Assembly: GCA_937923795.1 (NCBI GenBank)
Contig: CALDWI010000036.1
Coordinates: 1 to 13,472 of the forward strand
DNA: 13,472 nucleotides
Direction: 5' to 3'
DNA from: an uncultured Collinsella sp.
Lineage (GTDB): Bacteria > Actinomycetota > Coriobacteriia > Coriobacteriales > Coriobacteriaceae
This document shows positions 7,617 to 13,433 of the stretch, in pieces. A program made the position numbers and the translations under genes. The notes under the pieces are model-generated. The model was given only the letters and a program-made list of their open reading frames with translations, was not told where the DNA came from and searched no databases. How positions within the stretch are numbered: the first letter of the stretch is position 1; each line of letters begins with the position of its first letter.

Positions 7617-7836
7617 CTTTAGTTGCCTCCATTACAACATATGTGTCATGTCCCAGACACTTAACGATAAGGTCTTTGTCTCCTTTGGTGACTGGGCCCA
7701 CTGCACAGCACTGCCGCGTGTGGTCGGCGTCGGCCCAGTCGCTATAATAGGCAATGCCCAAACGAGCGCACAAATCAGCCAGCAGGAACGCGCGTACGTT
7801 TGTGATAGATTGGGCAAAAATGATATAGCAACCCAT
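7603..7836 (-). CDS. Small hypothetical protein (77 aa)
   Basis: I do not recognise this protein. It has 77 residues, with an N-terminal stretch MGCYIIFAQSITNVRAFLLA that could be a beta strand and helix. Cys and His residues are scattered (C3, C23, C43, C44, C60, H39, H63). The start is ATG at 7836 with AAGGAG 9 nt upstream. It begins 4 bases after the YvrJ-like gene ends and overlaps the start of the scaffold candidate. Being second in the late operon and ahead of the head genes, it could be a head component, an assembly factor or a lysis accessory. Nothing in the sequence chooses among these. Confidence 0.7.
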   Translation of the reverse strand: MGCYIIFAQSITNVRAFLLADLCARLGIAYYSDWADADHTRQCCAVGPVTKGDKDLIVKCLGHDTYVVMEATKVENQ

Positions 7837-7839
7837 TGG

Positions 7840-7998
7840 TTAACTCTCCTTCTTGATGTCGTCCAGAGCACGCCGCATCTCGGTGATAGCCGCCGTGTTC
7901 TCCTTAACAACGGTGTTGCACTGATACCACATCAGCAAGAACGCGGCAATGGGAAAACCCACGTTAGAAATAGCCTGAATCATACTATTAGCATCCAT
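7840..7998 (-). CDS. YvrJ-like single-span membrane protein, candidate holin
   Basis: This 52-residue protein has one membrane segment (about residues 9-27, around SNVGFPIAAFLLMW). A charged amphipathic helix follows (about 29-52, with EMRRALDDIKK). The NVGFPIA motif and overall plan match small YvrJ/BhlA-type phage membrane proteins, some of which act as holins. The start is ATG at 7998, with GGAGGTG 6 nt upstream. A longer in-frame reading to 8385 has no ribosome site and would run through the promoter and RNA element, so it is rejected. It is the first gene after the late promoter. In this genome it is the only obvious holin candidate to let a lysin reach the wall. The family match is good; the holin role is inferred. 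Confidence 0.75.
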   Translation of the reverse strand: MDANSMIQAISNVGFPIAAFLLMWYQCNTVVKENTAAITEMRRALDDIKKES

Positions 7999-8024
7999 TT
8001 TGCGCACCTCCAATACAGATACAA

Positions 8025-8100
8025 GTAAATCCCCGGTTCTTGCGCTGGCTGACGCTTGCCCGCCCCTTCTGGGGGCTGCCTGTGGGCACCGGGGATTAAC
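8025..8100 (-). ncRNA. Candidate packaging RNA (pRNA-like three-way-junction RNA)
   Basis: On the minus strand, 8100-8089 pairs with 8036-8025 (11 of 12 pairs, one U-U mismatch), closing a three-way junction. The long arm has TGCCC 8088-8084 with GGGCA 8061-8057, a 7-nt 5'-side bulge (ACAGGCA, 8083-8077), then GCCCC 8076-8072 with GGGGC 8066-8062 and a 5-nt loop. The short arm has 8055-8052 with 8045-8042 and loop CAGCCA. Loop GCC (8049-8047) can pair with bulge GGC (8080-8078). Phi29 pRNA has the same plan: end-closing helix, long arm with a 5'-side bulge and small apical loop, short arm whose loop pairs with the bulge of a neighbour to form the ring on the prohead. The RNA lies between the packaging ATPase and late genes, starting at the predicted promoter start. 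It is shorter than the 120-nt phi29 form. It could instead be a stabilising or regulatory leader of the late mRNA. Confidence 0.6.
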
Positions 8101-8103
8101 TTT

Positions 8104-8132
8104 AATATATAACAACTGCGTAAAAAAGTCAA
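8104..8132 (-). promoter_or_regulatory. Late promoter, near-consensus sigma-A type
   Basis: On the minus strand TTGACT (8132-8127) is followed after exactly 17 bases by TATATT (8109-8104), one mismatch from consensus in each hexamer. The predicted start is near 8097, at the first paired base of the RNA element. The -35 box overlaps the stop codon of the ATPase gene (8129). This is the best promoter in the window and should drive the structured RNA and the whole late operon down to the terminator at 79-122. Confidence 0.85.
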
Positions 8133-9190
8133 GTACCGCAATATTCACGGAAGAAAATTTCATCCGAGTACCGCTCAAATTCAAGTTGCCGCTGCAAGTA
8201 TGCGGGCCAGATGTACCCATACGCGGCCCTAAAACGTTTTCGCTCATAGTCGCCGGTGCCATAGGTGGGCATCTCGCCAGACCTGTGGCGGCATACATAA
8301 TATAGTGGTCTGCTCTTATGTTCGTAGATGCAACACCGCCCAATTTGTACAAGCGGGTAGTATTCACGCAAGGGCCGGGACACAACCAAACTCTTTTCTT
8401 CGGAGCTGTACTGATTCTCGATAGCTGATCTGTAAAAATCTGTGCCGGTCATGGACCTATAGAGGGCCGTATTTGCTTTTTCCTTTGCAATAGGGCTATC
8501 CACAAGATCAATCAAAAGAACGCCTTTATCAGCAAGCAGCTTTACGCGCTCTTTCTTGCCGATCATCTTTTCTACTGTGTCGGTGATCTCCCATTGCATA
8601 TAATAGGGGTTTGCCATGCCAACAGCGTTTGACATGCACAACAGCGTCAAGGGCTTTTGCCCTTGTAGTTCGCGGTTACGGTTGACTGTTTCATAAATGT
8701 TGGCAAGGCCCACGCCCTCACCGCGTCGGTAATAGTCGGATTCTTCTTTCTGGTATTCGTCCAGAATGATTATATTAGTATGAGGACTTGAAAAACCACG
8801 GGTACGGGCAAGAGTGACCACACTACCCACTACGCCCGACATCTTGGCTGGTTTAATGGGCGCTCCTGTATCCGTGTAGGCTCCTGCGTTGCCCACTTCA
8901 TATAGTCCCGCTATCTTGGGCAATTTGAACGGGGCGTAATGCGTTTGTAAATCGTCGTTCAACGGAGACCACGGCCACATACTGGGTGATGCACAAATAA
9001 GTTCCGCCTGCTGTGGCGTGCGACGCAAATACAGAAATTCCTCTTCGGTCTGGTGGACGTACTTTAGCGCTCCATAGGTCTTTCCGGTGCCACGTCCGCC
9101 CCATATAAAAATAATGGGTGCCCCAGTTGACAAGATGCCATCCTTTTCGGAAAAGTTCGGCCAACCTTCATCGGTATAAAGTTTAATCAT
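8129..9190 (-). CDS. DNA packaging ATPase (gp16-like, FtsK/HerA-type fold)
   Basis: This 353-residue motor ATPase drives DNA into the prohead through the portal. Walker A is GGRGTGKT at residues 31-38, after a hydrophobic strand. Walker B is IIILDE at about 140-145, with the catalytic Glu directly after Asp, and it continues into YQKEESDYYR. The size is close to phi29 gp16 (332 aa), and no large-terminase nuclease motifs are evident, as expected for a protein-capped unit-length genome that needs no cutting. The C-terminal third may hold the RNA- or portal-binding domain. The start is ATG at 9190, sharing a base with the polymerase stop (TGATG), with GGAGG 7 nt upstream. The gene ends inside the late promoter and is next to the pRNA-like element. 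Confidence 0.93.
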   Translation of the reverse strand: MIKLYTDEGWPNFSEKDGILSTGAPIIFIWGGRGTGKTYGALKYVHQTEEEFLYLRRTPQQAELICASPSMWPWSPLNDDLQTHYAPFKLPKIAGLYEVGNAGAYTDTGAPIKPAKMSGVVGSVVTLARTRGFSSPHTNIIILDEYQKEESDYYRRGEGVGLANIYETVNRNRELQGQKPLTLLCMSNAVGMANPYYMQWEITDTVEKMIGKKERVKLLADKGVLLIDLVDSPIAKEKANTALYRSMTGTDFYRSAIENQYSSEEKSLVVSRPLREYYPLVQIGRCCIYEHKSRPLYYVCRHRSGEMPTYGTGDYERKRFRAAYGYIWPAYLQRQLEFERYSDEIFFREYCGT

Positions 9191-11280
9191 CAGATAACCT
9201 CCATAATCTTGTACCCTAATATCTTCGCGTATTCGTCAGTAATACCCAACGTATAGGTATTATCACAAATACACAGGTTTCTTGTTATGTGTACCGTATG
9301 CCCGTCAACCACAAAATCGGGCACATTGGGGCGATCATTATAAATAACCTGATTTCCTGCCGCCAAACAAAAAGTAAACCCAGGCTTAAATACCTCAAAA
9401 CCACCCCACAGGGCCAGCTCTAAACCGCCCTTCCGCTTGCTAACTCCTGCTATGGTAGTAGTGATAGGCCCACCCTTTTTATAGGTAGTTGCGTATTTTT
9501 TTGCGCCCCACGTCATAAACTCCGCATAGCGGCGCTCCTGCTCGTATACGCCCATATAATGAGTGTGGCCTTTTGGGTCTGTAGCGCAAGCGCCGTTATC
9601 TTTTGCGAGCTGCTTTACGGCTTTGTTAAAGCCCGACAAATCAATATTTCCCATATATTTGACACTGTCAGTGTCGCAGTACACGCCATTCTTGCCAGCT
9701 GCCCATTGCGCTATTTTTAGGCGCTTGCGAGTATGGGCAGTAGTCCATACGCCCCATTGGTACGGTAGAAACAAATGGGGGCAGTGCTCGTTATAACTGC
9801 CCTCTGGGTCGTCGGTGCATTCGCTCCAAAGATTGTCGGAGTCGTCCTCGTCAAAAAGTGTGTCCAGCTGCAAGGGGTCCTGCGCGGTCATACCGTAATA
9901 GCTGTTAAGATCACCCTTGGCCTTAACATAATACAAATCTTGACCGGCTACACCTTTAAGGGATGTCTTGCCGGTGTAACTCTCTTTAACACAATCCGTC
10001 AACGGTTTAGGCAATTTGCCATAATCAGAAGTGTAAAGGTCCAGAACGTTAAGGGCGTTCCAATCATATTCTTTGGCAATGATTCTAAAATCTATATCTG
10101 TAATGGTGATTTCAAAATGATCGGCAGACAGCAAGCGGCCATTGTCGTTTATGTATCCTTCACAGTGCCGAACCTTCGCAAGGGGGATATAGGGAAATCC
10201 CCACCACTTAAAGCGCTGGCGCAAGCCTTTTACTTGCAAGCGCATCAAGCACGCCTTGCCGTGTCTCATACATTGCATTAGCCGTTCAACGGTGGCGGAT
10301 TCCTGCCTAAATGGAGTCATAGGGAAATAGCATTCACACTGTACGGCGGGGTATGCGCTGGACATGTCAACGGAGCCGACGTTTTCTAAGTGCAGCCCCA
10401 CATAATAGCGGTTGGCGTGAGTGTCGCCCCCTCGGAATGCCTCGCGCAGCATTTGATACAATTCCCACGACGGCAAAAGGCGCTTGACCCGTCTAATACC
10501 CCATTTGTACATAGCTTCACGGGCCGTCCGTCTAACATAGCCGGTGCGCGTCAATGGTAATGTATACAGGTCGTCCCCGTCTCGCTTCATCTCGATTAAC
10601 AGGCACTCCACAATGCACCGAACATCGTTGATGCAATACGCTAATTCTGTAGATGTCAGGGGAGTCCATGGATACCGCACTTTTGAATAATCAAGAGCGC
10701 CTGTTAATTTGGCATGAGGGGCGCCCAGCTGCTTGCCCCAAGCATCAAGGGACAAGTTACTGTGTCTCATACTGCACCGATATTCAATAGCGCGGTTGTC
10801 ACATTTCAGAACGCGCCGGGGCTTGCTGGCAAACACATCGCCCGGGCCGAAATCCAAAACACCCGACAAATATTGGAATTCGTGGGCAAGATTGTGTACA
10901 TAGATACACAAATACCAATCGCCCTGTGGGCCACTGTTTGCCTGCAAGTAGTCGCTGATTGCACCTGTAAAATTTAACCACTCATCCCACGTCCTGCCAA
11001 TAATGGTAATATCCAAACCTAGTTGACATTGCCAGATATACATAATGGTGTGGGGGTTGTCGTCGGCGTCAACACACACGCGGCTTGTCTCAATATCAAA
11101 CGCACAAGGCATATTTACATACAAACGCTTCTTGTTCGTTTTGCGCTTTTTGCCTTTTGTGTGCTTGCGGTCTAGGTGCTCCATAAGCCAGGGAACAGGG
11201 TTATAATTATAAGCCTCCTCCAAAACCTCCGCGCAGGTCGGTAGAGCTGCTCCCCTCGCTATAGTCCCATTCTTTGCCAT
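9190..11280 (-). CDS. Protein-primed family-B DNA polymerase (gp2-like)
   Basis: This 696-residue polymerase replicates the linear genome from a terminal-protein primer. Proofreading motifs are Exo I FDIET (D62, E64), Exo II HNLAHEF (from about 129) and Exo III YCIND (Y215, D219). Polymerase motifs are A DMSSAYP (305-311), B KGDLNSYYG (ending 463), C YCDTDS (534-539) and KKY (594-596). The segment between motifs A and B is long enough for the TPR1 and TPR2 insertions that hold terminal protein and give strand displacement. ATG at 11280 is chosen for the GGTGAGG 6 nt upstream; a GTG start at 11292 lacks such a site. The protein is longer than phi29 polymerase (about 575 aa), partly from about 50 extra N-terminal residues, which are overlapped by the preceding gene. 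Confidence 0.96.
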   Translation of the reverse strand: MAKNGTIARGAALPTCAEVLEEAYNYNPVPWLMEHLDRKHTKGKKRKTNKKRLYVNMPCAFDIETSRVCVDADDNPHTIMYIWQCQLGLDITIIGRTWDEWLNFTGAISDYLQANSGPQGDWYLCIYVHNLAHEFQYLSGVLDFGPGDVFASKPRRVLKCDNRAIEYRCSMRHSNLSLDAWGKQLGAPHAKLTGALDYSKVRYPWTPLTSTELAYCINDVRCIVECLLIEMKRDGDDLYTLPLTRTGYVRRTAREAMYKWGIRRVKRLLPSWELYQMLREAFRGGDTHANRYYVGLHLENVGSVDMSSAYPAVQCECYFPMTPFRQESATVERLMQCMRHGKACLMRLQVKGLRQRFKWWGFPYIPLAKVRHCEGYINDNGRLLSADHFEITITDIDFRIIAKEYDWNALNVLDLYTSDYGKLPKPLTDCVKESYTGKTSLKGVAGQDLYYVKAKGDLNSYYGMTAQDPLQLDTLFDEDDSDNLWSECTDDPEGSYNEHCPHLFLPYQWGVWTTAHTRKRLKIAQWAAGKNGVYCDTDSVKYMGNIDLSGFNKAVKQLAKDNGACATDPKGHTHYMGVYEQERRYAEFMTWGAKKYATTYKKGGPITTTIAGVSKRKGGLELALWGGFEVFKPGFTFCLAAGNQVIYNDRPNVPDFVVDGHTVHITRNLCICDNTYTLGITDEYAKILGYKIMEVI

Positions 11281-11806
11281 AATTAACCTCACCTTGCTGC
11301 CACTTTACAAAATCGTCAATACTGACGTCGTAGCCGCCTTTCTCGCGCCAATACATGACCGGCTGGTCGGACGGATAATAGTACACACCCGATGCCTTTA
11401 TGATCTCCCACCATTCAGACAGGGCCGTGTATTGATCCTGGGGAACATCGGAAATGTCAATGCCGCCCACTTTCATTTTTTGTTCGAACTCCTCACGCGC
11501 CCCGCCCACGGTGGAACCCTTAGAACGCACAAACCGCGCCACATCCGCCAAGGCTTGCTCCAACGCTGTTCGGTCTCCGCGCATTGCCTTTAGAGTCGGA
11601 AAACCTCCGGCAAATTCTTTATAAACATCGCTGGTGCCGCTGATGGGATCTTTTGATAGTCGCTTAATACGTTTCTGCGCAATGTCACGCAGACGAGTGT
11701 ATTCTTTGCGCATCTGACGATCGGGCCACGACTCCAAAGCGTACGGGGTGTATAGCTCTGGACTGTATTTAAGAGTTGCCCTCGCTTTAGCTGCGCCTGC
11801 TGCCAT
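11207..11806 (-). CDS. Putative terminal protein (replication primer, gp3-like)
   Basis: This 199-residue protein is probably the terminal protein, whose hydroxyl side chain primes DNA synthesis and stays covalently linked to the 5' ends. The call is mainly by position: directly upstream of the protein-primed polymerase and overlapping it by 74 nt. The N-terminal half (about 1-75) is basic (WPDRQMRKEYTRLRDIAQKR), fitting a DNA-binding domain. Residues 80-130 are helical and 130-175 Tyr/Trp-rich. The last 20 residues are Gly/Ser-rich. Phi29 terminal protein is 266 aa and poorly conserved in sequence across families, so lack of similarity is not telling. The priming residue cannot be assigned; Tyr, Ser and Thr candidates are many in the C-terminal half. 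The start is ATG at 11806 with AAAGGAG 10 nt upstream. Confidence 0.7.
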   Translation of the reverse strand: MAAGAAKARATLKYSPELYTPYALESWPDRQMRKEYTRLRDIAQKRIKRLSKDPISGTSDVYKEFAGGFPTLKAMRGDRTALEQALADVARFVRSKGSTVGGAREEFEQKMKVGGIDISDVPQDQYTALSEWWEIIKASGVYYYPSDQPVMYWREKGGYDVSIDDFVKWQQGEVNYGKEWDYSEGSSSTDLRGGFGGGL

Positions 11807-12017
11807 GTTTCTTGCGCTCCTTTCTATCTAAAATCATATAATACCAGTCCAGAGGGTCTGCTTCGATGCCCAGACCATTAAAGATGGTTTTCGCCCATTC
11901 GGAACAGAAAAAATTAACATCTTTATTTGCGACTCCACTGTATACAATGGCAGATGCAAGATATATCAGGGAGTCGTCGCAATTCAGCAAGGATCCTCTG
12001 TTATCTTTACTTTTCAT
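11787..12017 (-). CDS. Small hypothetical protein in the replication operon (76 aa)
   Basis: I do not recognise this protein. It has 76 residues: a mixed, partly hydrophobic N-terminal half (DSLIYLASAIVYSGV), then FFCSEWAKTIFNGLGIEADP, and a basic C-terminus (RKERKKHGSRRS) that could bind nucleic acid. The start is ATG at 12017 with AGGAGG 5 nt upstream. The gene overlaps the terminal-protein start by 20 nt and follows the SSB candidate across a hairpin (12038-12063). The location suggests a replication or early accessory role, which is inference from context only. Confidence 0.7.
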   Translation of the reverse strand: MKSKDNRGSLLNCDDSLIYLASAIVYSGVANKDVNFFCSEWAKTIFNGLGIEADPLDWYYMILDRKERKKHGSRRS

Positions 12018-12037
12018 GGTGGCCTCCTATAACAAAT

Positions 12038-12063
12038 ATGGCCGCCGTATGTGCGGCGGCCAT
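12038..12063 (-). terminator. GC-rich hairpin after the SSB gene, possible attenuator
   Basis: Positions 12038-12047 (ATGGCCGCCG) pair perfectly with 12054-12063 around a 6-nt loop. On the minus strand the stem is followed by ATATTTGTTA, a modest T-rich tail. It lies 8 bases after the SSB stop codon (12072). A partial terminator here would keep SSB, needed in large amounts, above the terminal protein and polymerase. A pure mRNA-stability role is also possible. Confidence 0.55.
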
Positions 12064-12071
12064 TGGTTAGA

Positions 12072-12506
12072 TTAAACCAGATTCAAAGACAAAACCTGAC
12101 CTTTTTTGGTGCTGATAAGAACAGGCTTGATCTTCACCGGCTCCGTCCATGTGTCAGGGGTTCCGAGCAGCGTAAACATACGCTTCAAAGACTGATACAC
12201 GCCAACAGAGATGCAGGAATACGACTGCCCGTCATCGGTAATGAGGACCACCCGCGGGGCCATCGTTTTGCCCTCGGGGACATCGTCCTTGCTGACCTCA
12301 ACGCACTCCACAGAGACATGCACCAGCGACAGAACCTCGTTGACATGCTCCTTCAACTTGTTGGCGGGGTTGCTCGTCGCATTGTAGAATGCAACCGCAG
12401 CCGAGCGGTCAGAAAGATTCATGTCGGTATACCCGATGCCGGTGTTCATTACATCGGACACCATCATAACACCATTGTTTTCGGACTTCATCATTGCTTC
12501 GGACAT
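12072..12506 (-). CDS. Candidate single-stranded DNA binding protein (gp5-like role)
   Basis: This 144-residue protein probably coats the displaced single strands made during protein-primed replication. Residues 28-140 alternate beta-like strands with polar loops, as in a small OB-type domain, including APRVVLITDDGQSYSCISVG and IKPVLISTKKGQVLSLNLV. The stretch SDRSAAVAFYNATSNPANKL precedes it. The pattern resembles proteins annotated as phage ssDNA-binding proteins in small protein-primed phages. I could not confirm this by search. The start is ATG at 12506 with AAAGGAG 9 nt upstream, an excellent site that fits high expression. Hairpins flank the gene on both sides (12546-12584 and 12038-12063), so its message may be processed or terminated separately. 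The alternative is another early DNA-binding or regulatory protein. Confidence 0.6.
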   Translation of the reverse strand: MSEAMMKSENNGVMMVSDVMNTGIGYTDMNLSDRSAAVAFYNATSNPANKLKEHVNEVLSLVHVSVECVEVSKDDVPEGKTMAPRVVLITDDGQSYSCISVGVYQSLKRMFTLLGTPDTWTEPVKIKPVLISTKKGQVLSLNLV

Positions 12507-12545
12507 AATACAAAACTCCTTTCAGTAGGCACCCTGTCTTATCAA

Positions 12546-12584
12546 TACCGGGCGGGCGGTCCCGGTAGACGGCCTGGAGGCCGT
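12546..12584 (-). repeat. Two tandem GC hairpins upstream of the SSB gene
   Basis: Positions 12546-12552 (TACCGGG) pair with 12561-12567 around an 8-nt loop, and 12569-12574 (ACGGCC) pair with 12579-12584 around a 4-nt loop. One base separates the two hairpins. They fill most of the 84-nt gap between the 91-residue gene and the SSB gene, the largest gap in the replication half. No T-run follows on the minus strand, so simple termination is unlikely. RNase processing, mRNA protection or a protein-binding site (for example autoregulation by SSB) are possible. Confidence 0.55.
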
Positions 12585-12590
12585 TTCGAC

Positions 12591-12866
12591 TTATTGCATG
12601 TACTTATTGTACAACTTTTGATAAAAAGTACGCATGTGAGAGCATACTTTGACGGCTCCCTGGTACTCAAGATCGGTCGATAAAGAAGAGCCCATAAATG
12701 CTTTAAGGCTACTTAGTTCATCATCACAATGAATAAGCGCTTGCTGATAACCTTCCAGCCATGCACGTTTATTTTGGACTTTGGCCGCGTCCTTTGGGTC
12801 CTCATACTCGCAGCACGTCAGTGTACCGTCGGGGTGTATCTCAATGATAAATTTACGCATCTTCAT
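12591..12866 (-). CDS. Small hypothetical early protein (91 aa)
   Basis: I do not recognise this protein. It has 91 residues: an N-terminal beta hairpin-like stretch (KFIIEIHPDGTLTCCEYEDP), then mostly helical sequence (AAKVQNKRAWLEGYQQALIH and onward). The start is ATG at 12866 with AAGGAG about 9 nt upstream. The gene overlaps the end of the preceding small gene by 14 nt, so it belongs to the same early transcript. Early small proteins of such phages often modify host functions, but nothing specific supports that here. Confidence 0.7.
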   Translation of the reverse strand: MKMRKFIIEIHPDGTLTCCEYEDPKDAAKVQNKRAWLEGYQQALIHCDDELSSLKAFMGSSLSTDLEYQGAVKVCSHMRTFYQKLYNKYMQ

Positions 12867-13032
12867 CTGTCGAGTCTCCTTCCCATATAAGATTCATAGT
12901 CTTGGCAAGAGTGACAATCACCTTGATACTATCAATAATGTCATTCTCGGTCAGTTCTGGCAAGTTCTGACCATCAAGAGTAATGTTATCATCGGTCAAA
13001 GTAATTTTAATCACGACTTTCTTTTTTTTCAT
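12853..13032 (-). CDS. Small hypothetical early protein, Lys-rich start and acidic end (59 aa)
   Basis: I do not recognise this protein. It opens with a run of lysines (MKKKKVVIKITL), continues with beta-like sequence (DDNITLDGQNLPEL) and a hydrophobic helix (DIIDSIKVIVTLAKTM), and ends acidic (EGDSTDEDA). Two starts are possible: ATG at 13032, with GAGGTG 12 nt upstream, or GTG at 13047, which lies inside that GAGGTG and has only a weak GAAAG ahead. The ATG is preferred. A run of ten A bases between the site and the ATG is a place where slippage or sequencing error could occur. Confidence 0.6.
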   Translation of the reverse strand: MKKKKVVIKITLTDDNITLDGQNLPELTENDIIDSIKVIVTLAKTMNLIWEGDSTDEDA

Positions 13033-13043
13033 GGTTTTTTTTT

Positions 13044-13328
13044 TCACCTCGCTTTCAAAAAATGATACTTATTGTATTTTTTATCTACTTCCTCCGTAAG
13101 CTCCTCCACCGGAATATCTGCACAAATTATAAATGCAAAACAGGATATAAGAACATGCGATAGTTCCTCTAATATCTCATTAAAAGACCCCTTTCGGTTT
13201 CTTTCAAAATGCGACAAAGCTACAATGAGTTCTGCGCATTCCTCTTTTAATATTGTACTTTGCGAATATTTATCACATTTTCTAAACAAATTAGCAGTTT
13301 CTAATACAGAAGTTAATAAACTTTTCAT
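13044..13328 (-). CDS. MazG-like all-alpha nucleotide pyrophosphohydrolase domain protein
   Basis: This 94-residue helical protein matches the MazG/HisE-type NTP pyrophosphatase superfamily, which removes pyrophosphate from (d)NTPs or alarmones. The first metal-binding motif EExxE is seen as KEECAEL (E29, E30, E33), and the second helix has EILEELSHVLI, where the family usually has ExxD (EELADV). Here the Asp position is His (H58), so activity or metal binding may be changed. ATG at 13328 is preferred; GAAAGG lies 13 nt upstream, a rather long spacing. A TTG at 13358 would add ten residues but has no ribosome site. It is the first gene of the early operon. Phage MazG proteins are thought to adjust nucleotide pools or starvation signals in the host. 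Confidence 0.72.
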   Translation of the reverse strand: MKSLLTSVLETANLFRKCDKYSQSTILKEECAELIVALSHFERNRKGSFNEILEELSHVLISCFAFIICADIPVEELTEEVDKKYNKYHFLKAR

Positions 13329-13378
13329 TTTCGTTAACCAGCCTTTCTTTGATCTCAATTACTTAATGGATTGTATAT

Positions 13379-13426
13379 AGTATACCACATACTAGATTGT
13401 ATATGTTGCTTTATACATTGCAAAAA
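13379..13426 (-). promoter_or_regulatory. Early promoter region at the right end
   Basis: This AT-rich stretch upstream of the first gene carries an extended -10 on the minus strand, TGGTATACT (13387-13379), one mismatch from TGnTATAAT but with only a weak -35. An alternative is TTGCAA then TACAAT 16 bases later, just upstream. Both would drive the MazG-like gene and, in the absence of another clear promoter before 8.1 kb, the replication and packaging genes. Which is used cannot be decided here. Confidence 0.55.
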
Positions 13427-13433
13427 TTGCTAT

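Noticed and set aside
8025..8100. Structured element as a simple intrinsic terminator for the ATPase gene
   Set aside because: A strong promoter lies immediately upstream and no T-run follows the closing helix. The multi-arm fold is also unlike a terminator.
7840..8385. 181-residue reading frame extending the YvrJ-like gene upstream
   Set aside because: It would run through the ATPase gene, late promoter and structured RNA. The ATG at 7998 has an excellent ribosome site and yields a full YvrJ-type protein.
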